Origin: Oceanospirillales bacterium
GTDB taxonomy: Bacteria > Pseudomonadota > Gammaproteobacteria > Pseudomonadales > Endozoicomonadaceae
Length of the DNA stretch: 64,000 nt
Direction: 5' to 3'
NCBI GenBank assembly: GCA_004762125.1
Contig: SIHQ01000002.1
Location: 62,001 to 126,000, forward strand
In this document: positions 1 through 8,346 of the stretch, piece by piece
Layout of the letters: every line of letters starts with the position of its first letter
Numbering within the stretch: the stretch's first letter is position 1
The notes under the pieces: model-generated
Told to the model about the DNA's origin: nothing
The model's input: the letters and a program-made list of their open reading frames with translations, nothing else
Databases searched by the model: none
Made by a program: the position numbers and the translations under genes

Positions 1-2
1 AG

Positions 3-41
3 TGGTTTGAAAGCTCCGAGTGGCAGAAGACATTAAACTAA
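3..41 (+). CDS. C-terminal end of an upstream gene (likely ABC substrate-binding protein)
   Basis: Only the last 12 codons lie in the window (WFESSEWQKTLN, then TAA). The stop directly abuts the GTG start of the permease, the spacing expected inside one operon. In polar amino-acid uptake operons the periplasmic binding protein commonly precedes the permease and ATPase, so that identity is inferred from context. The fragment is too short to show homology, and another frame is also open as far as position 36. Confidence 0.4.
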   Translation, partial: WFESSEWQKTLN

Positions 42-1031
42 GTGATTAGCAGTAAACCCGTAATGGGCCGTCCTCTGCAGATGGAAAAACAGCCAAACCA
101 GATTCTTTGGAATCTGGTTTTCGCTGTCCTGCTGGTGCTGTTCGGTCTGGGTATCTTTAAATCCAGTCAATCCATTGATTACACCTGGCGCTGGGAGCGT
201 ATTCCCCAGTACATTGTCTATCAGGCTGAAAATGAGCTTAGAGCCGAATATGACGGGACAGTAACAGCCAACGATGCTGGTCAACTTATACTGATCAATG
301 ACTTCGACGCTGATGAACAGACAGTGATTGAAGGTTTTTCTGAAATCCGAAGTAATGAAGGTGACCTGATTTTTGAAGGTGATCTTCTGGCTGTAAGTTA
401 CGAATGGAAACCAGGACCTATTGCCAATGGTCTGGCAATGACGATTAAACTGTCGCTGGTGGCCATTGTTTTTGCCATTCTTCTGGGTGTTATTTCCGGC
501 CTGGCACGTATTTCGCCAAATCCGGCTGTGCGTAACCTTTCTGTTCTCTATATTGAGATTATTCGTGGTACACCGCTGTTGGTGCAGATTTTTATCGTTT
601 ACTTCTTTATTGGTACGGTACTGGATTTGGATCGATTTACGGCAGGTGTTGCGGCACTGTCCATCTTTACCGGTGCTTATATTGCCGAAATTATTCGCGC
701 GGGTATTGAATCCATCAATAGAGGGCAGATGGAAGCGGGTCGCAGTCTCGGTATGAGTCGTACCGCGACTATGCGCTATATCATTCTGCCTCAAGCGTTC
801 AAGCAGGTTCTGCCTCCGTTGGCAGGTCAATTTATCAATCTGATCAAGGATTCTTCCCTGGTATCGGTCATCTCCTTGACAGACCTGACCAAAGCGGGGC
901 GGGAGACTGTCAGCAGCACTTTCAGTCCTTTTGAAGTTTGGTTTACGGTAGCATTGCTGTATCTGGTGCTAACAGGACTATTGTCGTACGTTGTGCGTCG
1001 AATGGAGTTGAAGTATGCCGTCAGCCGCTGA
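42..1031 (+). CDS. Polar amino-acid ABC transporter permease (HisM/GlnP family)
   Basis: Inner-membrane permease subunit that would pass amino acids from a periplasmic binding protein into the cell. There is a hydrophobic segment near residues 24-44, a soluble stretch of about 85 residues, and then the conserved multi-span core starting around residue 130. The EAA loop that docks on the ATPase is visible near residue 231 (EAGRSLGMS) and ends in ILPQA. The start is a GTG right after the preceding stop; in-frame ATGs at 63 and 81 are alternatives. The end overlaps the ATPase gene by 17 bases, so the two are translationally coupled. The long insert after the first span is larger than in the short GlnP-type permeases. 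The substrate cannot be read from sequence. Confidence 0.88.
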   Translation: MISSKPVMGRPLQMEKQPNQILWNLVFAVLLVLFGLGIFKSSQSIDYTWRWERIPQYIVYQAENELRAEYDGTVTANDAGQLILINDFDADEQTVIEGFSEIRSNEGDLIFEGDLLAVSYEWKPGPIANGLAMTIKLSLVAIVFAILLGVISGLARISPNPAVRNLSVLYIEIIRGTPLLVQIFIVYFFIGTVLDLDRFTAGVAALSIFTGAYIAEIIRAGIESINRGQMEAGRSLGMSRTATMRYIILPQAFKQVLPPLAGQFINLIKDSSLVSVISLTDLTKAGRETVSSTFSPFEVWFTVALLYLVLTGLLSYVVRRMELKYAVSR

Positions 1032-1773
1032 TACTAATATTGCGGAACCCATGATCAAAGTGAGCAATATTCACAAGCACTACCCGAATGGTGTTCATGC
1101 GCTGAAAAATGTCAGCCAGAACATCAAGGAAGGGGAAGTGCTTGTGGTTATTGGTCCCAGTGGTTCCGGTAAGTCGACCTTTCTGAGAACCCTGAACCAG
1201 CTGGAAACCATCAATGCCGGTGAAATCGTTGTCGATGGTATCTCTCTGACCACACCGGGTAATGTTAATGCCCTGCGTGAAGAAATAGGTATGGTGTTTC
1301 AGTCGTTCAATCTGTTTCCACACCTGACTGTGTTAGACAATATCTGTCTGGCGCCCATGAAGGTTCGTGGTCTGAACAGAAGCGACGCTGAAGACCGTTC
1401 TGTAGAGCTATTGGCTAAAGTTGGTTTGTCTGACAAGGCTCAGAGTTATCCTGCACAGTTGTCTGGTGGACAGCAACAGCGCGTGGCCATTGCCCGTGCC
1501 CTGGCTATGCAACCTCGGATCATGCTGTTTGATGAGCCAACCTCTGCGCTTGATCCTGAGATGGTGGGTGAGGTGCTTGATGTTATGAAGCAGTTGGCCA
1601 AATCTGGAATGACCATGATTGTAGTGACTCACGAAATGGGCTTTGCTCGTGAAGTGGCCGATCGTGTGTTGTTCATGGAATCTGGAGAACTGCTGGAAGA
1701 CAGTTGTCCTGATTCATTCTTCGATCGTCCGGAAAATAAGCGTCTGCAGAGCTTCCTGAGTCAGGTGCTCTGA
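1015..1773 (+). CDS. Polar amino-acid ABC transporter ATP-binding protein (GlnQ/HisP-like)
   Basis: Cytoplasmic ATPase that powers the adjacent permease. All ABC motifs are present in order: Walker [10 protein letters not shown], the Q-loop in [10 protein letters not shown], signature LSGGQQQR, Walker [11 protein letters not shown] and the switch histidine in THEMG. The 252-aa length is typical of the GlnQ/HisP/ArtP group. The ATG at 1015 is preceded by GGAG inside the permease reading frame; an internal ATG at 1051 ([12 protein letters not shown]) would also give a full domain. It is the last gene of the operon, followed at once by a terminator. Confidence 0.92.
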   Translation: MPSAADTNIAEPMIKVSNIHKHYPNGVHALKNVSQNIKEGEVLVVIGPSGSGKSTFLRTLNQLETINAGEIVVDGISLTTPGNVNALREEIGMVFQSFNLFPHLTVLDNICLAPMKVRGLNRSDAEDRSVELLAKVGLSDKAQSYPAQLSGGQQQRVAIARALAMQPRIMLFDEPTSALDPEMVGEVLDVMKQLAKSGMTMIVVTHEMGFAREVADRVLFMESGELLEDSCPDSFFDRPENKRLQSFLSQVL

Positions 1774-1778
1774 CGATA

Positions 1779-1809
1779 AGCCGGCCCTTTCTGGCCGGCT
1801 ACTTTTTCT
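1779..1809 (+). terminator. Rho-independent terminator of the ABC transporter operon
   Basis: A perfect 8-bp stem, AGCCGGCC (1779-1786) with GGCCGGCT (1793-1800), has a 6-base loop and is followed by ACTTTTTCTT. It begins six bases after the ATPase stop codon. Confidence 0.85.
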
Positions 1810-1895
1810 TAGCTTGTGAAAACTAATTGCCTCTTAATTCATCTTCGAAACTACCCGACATATTTTTTATTTTTTCGACTTGTTCCATATCACCT

Positions 1896-2336
1896 CTATC
1901 TAAAAAAAAGGTTTTGATGTTGACAGCTTGACCGGAAAAGCTTTCTCGGAAATTGAACCTGATGATGTGTGGGATCAATACAGCTTACCCATATCTCGAG
2001 AGATCTAAAGATGAAATTTTTAGGAACTTCGAAAATGGACGTTGTGTAAAACTTATTTCTGAACATCACAATTCCATCATTCAAGGTTAAAAACCTGAAT
2101 TCATTGAGTTCATTGAGTTCATTGAGTTCATTGAGTTCTGCAGGCTTATATGAGGGTAAGGTTCTCAGCTGTTCCTGCCATGAATCAAGATAAGTCGTTG
2201 GGATATAGTCAAACAGTTTTTCTTCGACAACTATGTAGAGTTCTTTGTCTGGATTATTGGACGCATTCAATGGCGTATGAATAGAGATGATGATAAAGGC
2301 TATGAAAATAGTTTTCATAAACAATCGTACTGACAT
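1896..2336 (-). CDS. Small secreted hypothetical protein with Asn-Glu-Leu repeats
   Basis: Not recognised. The 146-residue product begins with a hydrophobic signal-like segment (from MKTIFIAFIIISIH, residue 7, a likelier start than MSVRLF) ending near ALNAS. Around residue 70 it contains a short run of NEL units encoded by a 9-bp tandem repeat. The C-terminal 40 residues have unusual composition (SCQHQNLFFR end), so the gene may be decayed or frameshifted at its 3' side. It is unrelated to its neighbours and transcribed opposite to them. Confidence 0.4.
   Translation of the reverse strand: MSVRLFMKTIFIAFIIISIHTPLNASNNPDKELYIVVEEKLFDYIPTTYLDSWQEQLRTLPSYKPAELNELNELNELNEFRFLTLNDGIVMFRNKFYTTSIFEVPKNFIFRSLEIWVSCIDPTHHQVQFPRKLFRSSCQHQNLFFR
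2101..2136. repeat. 9-bp tandem repeat inside a secreted hypothetical gene
   Basis: Four perfect copies of TCATTGAGT, flanked by partial copies. On the minus strand they encode repeated Asn-Glu-Leu. The unit length is a multiple of three, so copy-number change lengthens the protein without shifting frame. Confidence 0.9.
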
Positions 2337-2543
2337 TGTTATTCACGCTCATGAGACGAATGTGAATAAGATAGAGCAAAAAAACAAAGCACTATTTTTT
2401 TCCGACCTTACTTGTTGCATATCTGCTATCGCTTTCCATGTATTTGGGTACTTAACTAAGAAAAACTCCTTTGGTTCACTGTCTGCCTTTAGTGAAGGAC
2501 ATACGGTAAAATAGCAGCAATTATTCAATGAGTATTCTCTACC

Positions 2544-3803
2544 ATGGGCTTTACTACCCTGGGTCTTCTTCCGGATCTTCTTCATGCGTTGCACACACAA
2601 GGCTATGAACAACCTACTCCTGTCCAGCAGTCAGCCATTCCGGTGGCTCTTGAGGGAAAGGATGTCATGGTTCGCGCACAGACCGGAACAGGTAAAACGG
2701 CAGCCTTTGCTTTGCCTATCCTGCAACAGCTCTTTAATCATGGGGCAGTTGACGCAGATAATTCCAAAAATAAACCGATTCAATCGCTTGTTTTGACTCC
2801 CACCAGAGAGCTTGCTCAACAAGTCTATGGCAGCTTTAAAATCTACAGCGGTAATACGGGTCTTAAGTCCGCATTGGCTTACGGTGGTGTCAGCTTAAAG
2901 CCGCAACTGGATGCATTAAAGTCAGGTGCGGACATTCTAGTGGCAACACCTGGTCGCTTATTAGACTTGATGCAAAAAAATGCCGTTGATCTTAGCCAAG
3001 TCAAACATCTTGTCTTTGATGAAGCCGATCGAATGCTGGATATGGGATTTATTATCGATATCCAACGCATTATGAAATGCATGCCAGCAAATCGCCAGAC
3101 TATGCTGTTCTCTGCCACTTTTAATGATGAGATTTTTACTCTCAGCAAATCTCTGTTGAACAACCCGAAGCTGATTGAAGTTGATGCCCGAAATACAGCC
3201 GCAGAAAAAATAGAACAAATGGTTTACGTCGTTGATTCTGATCGTAAACGTGAACTTTTGTCCTATATGATTGGCTCTAAAAATTGGCAACAAGTGCTGA
3301 TTTTTGTTCGCACTAAGACAGGTGCAGATGCACTTGCCAAGGAAATGATAAAAGATGGTATAAAAACCGTTGCGATTCATGGGGATAAATCCCAAGGGGC
3401 CAGAGAACGGGGGCTGGCAGAGTTTAAAGAAGGAAAGGTGCGTGCCCTTGTTGCAACCGATGTAGCGGCCAGAGGTCTGGATATACAACGGCTCCAATAT
3501 GTTGTGAATTACGAATTGCCTTACATTGCTGATGATTATATTCACCGCATAGGCCGTACAGGTCGTGCAGGCAGTGAAGGTTTGGCCATTTCCTTTATCA
3601 GTCTGGGTGAAGAATATCTGCTGGAGGAAATTGAGGTTATTCTGGACAGTCGCTTACCACAGTCCTGGTATCCCGGTTATGAGCCGGACATGAATAAGCC
3701 CGCTATAGAAAACAAGAAGAATTCAAGAAATGCCCAAAAACAACGGGCCAAAGATCGAGCTTTTGGCAAAAAAACAGGTAACCGTCGTCAATGGCCATCC
3801 TGA
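2544..3803 (+). CDS. rhlE: DEAD-box ATP-dependent RNA helicase, RhlE-like
   Basis: ATP-dependent RNA unwinding protein of the SF2 DEAD-box family, probably acting in ribosome assembly or mRNA turnover. Motifs seen in order: Q motif (YEQPTPVQQSAIP), Walker A AQTGTGKT from residue 45, PTRELAQQ, TPGRLLDL, DEAD near 159, SATF, ARGLDIQ and HRIGRTGR. A short basic tail (KNSRNAQKQRAKDR) follows, as in RhlE/SrmB-type proteins. The product is 419 aa, slightly shorter than many RhlE proteins because the tail is short. It is monocistronic. The RhlE assignment over other DEAD-box subfamilies rests on overall resemblance. Confidence 0.88.
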   Translation: MGFTTLGLLPDLLHALHTQGYEQPTPVQQSAIPVALEGKDVMVRAQTGTGKTAAFALPILQQLFNHGAVDADNSKNKPIQSLVLTPTRELAQQVYGSFKIYSGNTGLKSALAYGGVSLKPQLDALKSGADILVATPGRLLDLMQKNAVDLSQVKHLVFDEADRMLDMGFIIDIQRIMKCMPANRQTMLFSATFNDEIFTLSKSLLNNPKLIEVDARNTAAEKIEQMVYVVDSDRKRELLSYMIGSKNWQQVLIFVRTKTGADALAKEMIKDGIKTVAIHGDKSQGARERGLAEFKEGKVRALVATDVAARGLDIQRLQYVVNYELPYIADDYIHRIGRTGRAGSEGLAISFISLGEEYLLEEIEVILDSRLPQSWYPGYEPDMNKPAIENKKNSRNAQKQRAKDRAFGKKTGNRRQWPS

Positions 3804-3824
3804 TACTTAAATGAATGTTGAAAG

Positions 3825-3978
3825 TCCTATGGAATAGAGACTCTCAACACAACGGTCAGAAGATGGCACAGAGGCTTACTCAGCAGTCCCGGAGTAGGTA
3901 AGTCCGATCGTTATAGACCGGCTGCAGCCTGTGAAGTCAAAAAGAAGCCTCGCCTGATAAGGCGGGGAGTGTCACTTC
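3825..3978 (+). mobile_element. Probable right-end remnant of an IS200/IS605-type (TnpB) element
   Basis: This stretch after the helicase has no intact gene but ends in a compact GC-rich hairpin, CCTCGCC (3948-3954) / GGCGGGG (3961-3967) with loop TGATAA, set in the context AAGCCTCGCC...GGGGAGTGTCAC. That layout resembles from memory the 3' ends of IS605-family tnpB elements, where the tnpB tail, the guide-RNA scaffold and the right-end hairpin overlap. A short open stretch before it (GQKMAQR in one frame) could be the last codons of tnpB. The element is otherwise absent. The call rests on recalled pattern, not alignment. Confidence 0.45.
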
Positions 3979-4186
3979 CCTGATACCTGAAATGCTGGAA
4001 GGTAAGTTTGCTGGTGTACGCTGTATTCAGTTGGGTGACAATAAATTATGACTTTAAATTTGGACAAGTTCGGAAAGTGAAACTTTACTTCTTCGATGTG
4101 ATTTGTACCTGAAGTAAGGTTATTGGTTGATAGATCAATAGTGCAGACAACTTCGGGTGATCTTATATTGTTTAGAGTGAATTTTT

Positions 4187-4669
4187 ATGAAGTTATCTTT
4201 AGTTACTGCTCTATCCGCCGCTCTGGTCTCTGCCTGGGTATGTGCCGCACCGTTATCTACGAACTCTGCCACGTTCGATGAACTTCTTGCTAAAGTTCAA
4301 GGCAATCACCTCTGTCGTCTCACACTCATGACGGATTATGAGCACTGTAAGCTTATAGGTGAAGTAAATACGTTGGGTGATGATCCGGTTATTACTTCAA
4401 AATCGTTTGATACAGTAAATGCAGAAGTAGGGTATCAAGGCGATCTCGAAGCAATACTTATTAATCGTTCCAGTGACAGACCATTTACCTCGCACTTAAA
4501 CGGGACGGTTCCCTCTGTGTATCTCAAAACCATAGAAGAAGTGAAAATCTTAAGTACGGGGGAGATTATCTATAACCTTTATAGAGATAATATTAACGGT
4601 GGCCCGTTCAGTAAATCTACTCAGATGTGCTTACTTAGTGATGGTGTGTTGACAGTCAATTGTGACTAG
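4187..4669 (+). CDS. Small secreted hypothetical protein
   Basis: Not recognised. The 160-aa product starts with a clear signal peptide (MKLSLVTALSAALVSAWVCA, cleavage likely before AP). The mature part has four cysteines (CRL and CKL near residues 43 and 54, then CLL and the near-terminal CD), suggesting two disulphides. The upstream region is A/T-rich with only a weak ribosome-binding site. It stands alone between a transposon remnant and a convergent lipid-metabolism gene pair. No catalytic motif was found. Confidence 0.6.
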   Translation: MKLSLVTALSAALVSAWVCAAPLSTNSATFDELLAKVQGNHLCRLTLMTDYEHCKLIGEVNTLGDDPVITSKSFDTVNAEVGYQGDLEAILINRSSDRPFTSHLNGTVPSVYLKTIEEVKILSTGEIIYNLYRDNINGGPFSKSTQMCLLSDGVLTVNCD

Positions 4670-4692
4670 TCGAGGTGCAATTTTGGATAGGG

Positions 4693-4724
4693 GAGAGCCG
4701 AGACCAGTATCGGACTCGGTTCTC
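4693..4724. terminator. Hairpin between convergent genes
   Basis: A 10-bp stem, GAGAGCCGAG (4693-4702) with CTCGGTTCTC (4715-4724), includes one G-T pair. It lies 24 bases after the stop of the secreted protein and 44 bases from the convergent hydratase stop. There is no clean T-run, so efficiency is uncertain. Confidence 0.45.
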
Positions 4725-4767
4725 TTGGAAGAGGTCGTTTTGTAGAAGAGTTAATCTTGTAGAAAAG

Positions 4768-5247
4768 TTAGTGTTTTACAAACTCTATTTCAGGTAACTG
4801 ATATTCATCCACAATCACTTTATCTGCAGCCGGCATTATCTCTGCAGAGCCTTTCACTACCATTTTACCCGTCTGGTTTACCACGTTAGTGGAAACAGTA
4901 GCGTGCTTGCGACGATCGTTAATAGCGGTTACTTCCAGCTGAACGGTCACTGTATCGCCGACTCTGACCGGACGCATAAACTTCACTTCCTGAGCCAGAT
5001 AGATACCACCAGGTCCTGGCAGTTTGGTGGCCAGAGCGCAGGAAATAAGAGATGATGTCCACATACCGTGGGCAATGCGGCCTTCAAATTGTGTGGTCTT
5101 TGCAAACTCTTCATCCAGATGAACCGGATTGGTGTCACCAGAAACCTTGGCAAAAAGTACCAGGTCTTCTTCGGTCAAAGTGCGGGTGAGGGAATCAGTG
5201 TCGCCCACTTTCAATTCTGCAAAAGGAATGTTTTCCAGCTTACGCAT
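4768..5247 (-). CDS. MaoC-like (R)-specific enoyl-CoA hydratase
   Basis: Hot-dog-fold hydratase that would add water to trans-2-enoyl-CoA to give (R)-3-hydroxyacyl-CoA, linking beta-oxidation to hydroxyacyl or polyhydroxyalkanoate metabolism. The hydratase-2 motif is seen as SGDTNPVHLD, with catalytic Asp38 and His43, followed by GRIAHGMWTSSL. The 159-aa length fits single-domain PhaJ/MaoC proteins. Its start overlaps the stop of the upstream hydrolase by eight bases, so the pair is one operon and probably coupled in translation. PhaJ itself is possible, but no PHA synthase gene is present here. Confidence 0.85.
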   Translation of the reverse strand: MRKLENIPFAELKVGDTDSLTRTLTEEDLVLFAKVSGDTNPVHLDEEFAKTTQFEGRIAHGMWTSSLISCALATKLPGPGGIYLAQEVKFMRPVRVGDTVTVQLEVTAINDRRKHATVSTNVVNQTGKMVVKGSAEIMPAADKVIVDEYQLPEIEFVKH

Positions 5248-6226
5248 TCTCTGTGCTCTTGGTTAGATCTTGGTTAGATCTTGGTGAGAGTTGCTTGGTT
5301 TGAACCTGTTCGTTTATCCATTGTATCAGGCGTTCAACTACTTGCTGAGCATTGACTTCATTAAACATCTCATGACGCCCGTCAGGATAGAGCTGCATTG
5401 TGACATCTTTGAGACCAGCGTTTCGTAATGCTTTTGTGAGATTCTGTTGTCCTTTTGGGTAGCTGACTGGATCAAGTTCTCCCCCCATGATTAGTGCTGG
5501 AAGGTCATGAGAAATAGCATTAAATGATTTCTGGTTTTTAAGCATTCCAGTAAAGAGTTCTTTCCACAGCTGATTACCGCAGTCAAATCCACAAAGAGGG
5601 TCACTGGCATAACGGTCGACTTGCTCTTTATCGCTGCTGAGCCAGTCAAACTCGGTTCGATTCGGTTTGAATCGGCGGTTGTAGCTGGCAAAGGTTAACT
5701 GTTTGATCATCGGGCTGTGGCCGGTTTTCCCTTGACGTATGGATTCAATACCAGCAACCAACTTACCCAGTTTCAATAACAGTGGCGGAGCAAAGTTGGA
5801 GGCGGAAAAAACAGCGCCAGCCAGTTCAGTTGAATGCTCGATGAGATAGCTCTGCAGCATATAACTGCCCATGCTGTGGCCCAGCATAATCAGTGGCAGG
5901 TCAGCGTGTCGTTTCTGAATGTCTGAAATAACACAGGCGATATCATTCACAACCAGTTGCCAGCCATTTTTGTCTCCTGAATTCAGGTCTGAAAAGTAAC
6001 CTTCACCTGCCGTTTTTATACAGTCGCCGTGGCCTCGGTGATCATGAGCATAGACAATAAATCCGTTTGTATTGAGTTGTGATGCCAGAGACTGGTAACG
6101 GTTGGCATACTCTGCCATACCATGGCTGATATGAAGAACGGCTTTGGCTGTTATGTGGTCAGGTAGTTGGTCCCAACATGTTACGGGGATGCGGTGAGTG
6201 TGCTGTTGCAGAGTGAATTGCTTCAT
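5240..6226 (-). CDS. Alpha/beta hydrolase, lysophospholipase/monoacylglycerol-lipase-like
   Basis: Serine hydrolase of the PldB/monoacylglycerol lipase group, likely releasing fatty acids from lysolipids or monoglycerides in the cytoplasm. It has an oxyanion segment (ISHGMAEYANRY), DHRGHG, the nucleophile elbow GHSMG with Ser118, the acid in GGELDPVS and the histidine in DGRHEMFNE. The length (328 aa) is normal and there is no signal peptide. The extreme C-terminus is encoded by an imperfect 11-bp repeat, so the tail is probably variable. It is the first gene of a two-gene operon with the MaoC hydratase. Confidence 0.85.
   Translation of the reverse strand: MKQFTLQQHTHRIPVTCWDQLPDHITAKAVLHISHGMAEYANRYQSLASQLNTNGFIVYAHDHRGHGDCIKTAGEGYFSDLNSGDKNGWQLVVNDIACVISDIQKRHADLPLIMLGHSMGSYMLQSYLIEHSTELAGAVFSASNFAPPLLLKLGKLVAGIESIRQGKTGHSPMIKQLTFASYNRRFKPNRTEFDWLSSDKEQVDRYASDPLCGFDCGNQLWKELFTGMLKNQKSFNAISHDLPALIMGGELDPVSYPKGQQNLTKALRNAGLKDVTMQLYPDGRHEMFNEVNAQQVVERLIQWINEQVQTKQLSPRSNQDLTKSTENA
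5258..5290. repeat. 11-bp tandem repeat at a gene junction
   Basis: Two perfect copies of CTTGGTTAGAT (5258-5268, 5269-5279) and a degenerate third. They lie within the last codons of the hydrolase gene, just before the hydratase start. Because the unit is not a multiple of three, gain or loss of a copy would change the hydrolase tail and its overlap with the next gene. Confidence 0.75.
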
Positions 6227-6448
6227 GTCAGAAAGTACCTTTTATTATTTGTTATTTTTCAATGGTAAAGAGCATACTTCAGTCAAGGTATTTTTTGCGT
6301 ATCATCTATCAGGATTTTGCCGGAAATGATAATATTCTTCACCTGTTTACGTTTTTTAAAGAAAATACTGACTAACTTTACTGTACATCTTCTGTCAGTT
6401 GCTCATTAGAGTCTGTTAGCCGGATTTTGTAAGTTCATTCTTACCAGG

Positions 6449-6469
6449 TGGCAAGCATTTCGCTTGCCA
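6449..6469. other. Hairpin in the fadD upstream region
   Basis: The 339 bases between the hydrolase start and fadD hold no gene I can support. An 8-bp stem, TGGCAAGC (6449-6456) with GCTTGCCA (6462-6469), sits about 100 bases before fadD. It could be a leader structure or a regulator site; nothing else recognisable was seen. Confidence 0.4.
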
Positions 6470-6564
6470 TGACGGTTGTAGTTCGTGGTAATTGATTTCG
6501 TAATGTTTCTGACATCTCTCGGGCAGTACAGGTTCATTTCTTCTTCAGAAGAGAGGAGAACTCT

Positions 6565-8253
6565 GTGATAAACAATGATTTCTGGCAAGACAAATACCCT
6601 GAAGGCATTCAACCCGAGATAGATACCGGACAGTATCGATCTATTCTGGATGTACTGGATTATTCTACCCGGCGGTATGCCCATAAGCCGGTGTTCAGTA
6701 ATCTTGGCAAAAGTATTTCCTACTCGGAACTCTATGAGTTGAGTGGGAATTTCTGCAGCTACCTTCAAAACCATACACGACTTCGTCCAGGTGATCGTAT
6801 CGCCATTATGATGCCGAACCTGCTGCAGTTTCCTGTGGCTGTTTTTGGTGCCTTAAGAGCCGGCCTGATCGTTGTTAATACCAACCCTCTTTACACCGAG
6901 AGGGAAATGGAACATCAGTTTCGTGACTCCGGAGCCAAAGCATTGGTGGTTTTGGCCAATATGGCGCATATGGCGGAAAAAGTGGTTCCTAAAACGACCA
7001 TTGAAGAAGTTATTATCACTGAGGTTGGCGATCTGCTGTCACCAGTAAAACGTACAGTGATCAACCTAGCCGTGAAGTACATTAAGAAAATGGTGCCACC
7101 TTTTAATGTTGAAGGTTCAGTACCGTTTACTCGAGTGATGACGCTGGGTTCAGCTCATGCACCACAGGATATTCGTGGTGAAGGGGATGATACTGCAGTG
7201 CTGCAATATACCGGTGGTACAACCGGTATCGCTAAAGGTGCCATGCTGACTCACCGAAATATCATTGCCAATATGTTTCAGGTGAAAGCCATGGTGGCGG
7301 GTAATCTGGAAGACGGTAAAGAAATGCTGGTGGCTCCTCTGCCGCTCTATCATATCTTTGCTTTCACGGTGCATTGCATGGTGGGTATGGTAGTAGGCGC
7401 GCACAACCTGTTGATCACTAACCCCCGTGACATGAAAACCTTTATGAAAGATTTGAAAGGGCAGCCTTTCAGTATGTTCGTAGGGTTGAATACCTTGTTT
7501 GTCGGGTTAATGAACAATCCCGAGTTTCGTAAAATGGATTTCAGGTATCTAAAGAATACAGTGTCCGGTGGTATGGCCCTGCAGATGGATACAGCTGAGC
7601 GTTGGGAAAATCTGACTGGTTGTAAAGTGTGTGAAGGTTACGGTATGACTGAAACGTCACCGGTGGTGACCATCAATCCGCTGGATCGAATCAAGCTCGG
7701 CAGTATTGGTATTCCAGTACCTTCTTGTCGCCTGAAAGTGATTGACGATGAAGGTAATGACCTTGACCTTAATGAAGTCGGTGAGCTTTGTGTATTAGGC
7801 CCACAGGTTATGAAAGGTTACTGGGAAAACGAACAGGCAACCGCTGAGTCTATAGATAAAGGCGGCTGGCTTAAAACCGGGGACGTTGCTCGAATTGACG
7901 ATGAAGGCTATATCACTATTGTTGATCGCAAGAAGGATATGATCTGCATTTCCGGCTTTAACGTTTACCCCAATGAGTTAGAGGATGTACTGTCTGCACA
8001 TCCTGATATAACGCAATGTGCGGCTATTGGTGTCCCTAATAAAAAAACCGGTGAAGCTATTAAGGTTTTTCTGGTCAGCACTAATTCTGAATTGACCAAG
8101 GATGATGTGGTTCAGCATCTACGCAAGAATGTGACGGGCTATAAAGTACCCAAGCAGATTGAGTTTCGTGACGAGCTGCCAACCACTAATGTTGGCAAGA
8201 TTCTTCGTCGTGAACTGCGGGATGAAGAATTGAGAAAATTGGCTGAGAAGTAA
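6565..8253 (+). CDS. fadD: Long-chain-fatty-acid--CoA ligase
   Basis: Adenylate-forming enzyme that activates fatty acids with ATP and CoA, the entry step of beta-oxidation. The AMP-binding P-loop YTGGTTGIAKG begins near residue 215. GYGMTETSP and the hinge motif GWLKTGDVARID follow, and the C-terminal lysine lies in TTNVGKILRRELR. At 562 aa it matches gammaproteobacterial FadD. The GTG start at 6565 has a strong GAGAGGAG ribosome-binding site seven bases upstream. Together with the preceding hydrolase/hydratase pair it makes this a lipid-use neighbourhood. Confidence 0.93.
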   Translation: MINNDFWQDKYPEGIQPEIDTGQYRSILDVLDYSTRRYAHKPVFSNLGKSISYSELYELSGNFCSYLQNHTRLRPGDRIAIMMPNLLQFPVAVFGALRAGLIVVNTNPLYTEREMEHQFRDSGAKALVVLANMAHMAEKVVPKTTIEEVIITEVGDLLSPVKRTVINLAVKYIKKMVPPFNVEGSVPFTRVMTLGSAHAPQDIRGEGDDTAVLQYTGGTTGIAKGAMLTHRNIIANMFQVKAMVAGNLEDGKEMLVAPLPLYHIFAFTVHCMVGMVVGAHNLLITNPRDMKTFMKDLKGQPFSMFVGLNTLFVGLMNNPEFRKMDFRYLKNTVSGGMALQMDTAERWENLTGCKVCEGYGMTETSPVVTINPLDRIKLGSIGIPVPSCRLKVIDDEGNDLDLNEVGELCVLGPQVMKGYWENEQATAESIDKGGWLKTGDVARIDDEGYITIVDRKKDMICISGFNVYPNELEDVLSAHPDITQCAAIGVPNKKTGEAIKVFLVSTNSELTKDDVVQHLRKNVTGYKVPKQIEFRDELPTTNVGKILRRELRDEELRKLAEK

Positions 8254-8265
8254 TCCTGTTTCAAG

Positions 8266-8304
8266 CAGCCCGGACAGTCCACTTAATAGTTGTTGTCCGG
8301 GCTG
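8266..8304 (+). terminator. Terminator hairpin after fadD
   Basis: A perfect 11-bp stem, CAGCCCGGACA (8266-8276) with TGTCCGGGCTG (8294-8304), has a 17-base loop and is followed by TATAAAAAACGG rather than T's. It lies between the fadD stop and the convergent secreted-protein gene. Confidence 0.65.
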
Positions 8305-8346
8305 TATAAAAAACGGTTGTGTTTAGGATGAACGCGTTATTACCTT

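Noticed and set aside
33-830. Long minus-strand frame opposite the ABC permease
   Set aside because: Composition (Asn/Gln/His-rich, no motif) is typical of an antisense shadow, and the plus strand encodes a clear permease.
2349-2612. 87-codon minus-strand frame overlapping the start of the RhlE-like gene
   Set aside because: It overlaps the helicase N-terminus and promoter, with no recognisable features.
6406-6774. 122-codon minus-strand frame across the fadD start
   Set aside because: It overlaps conserved fadD codons and has no motif.
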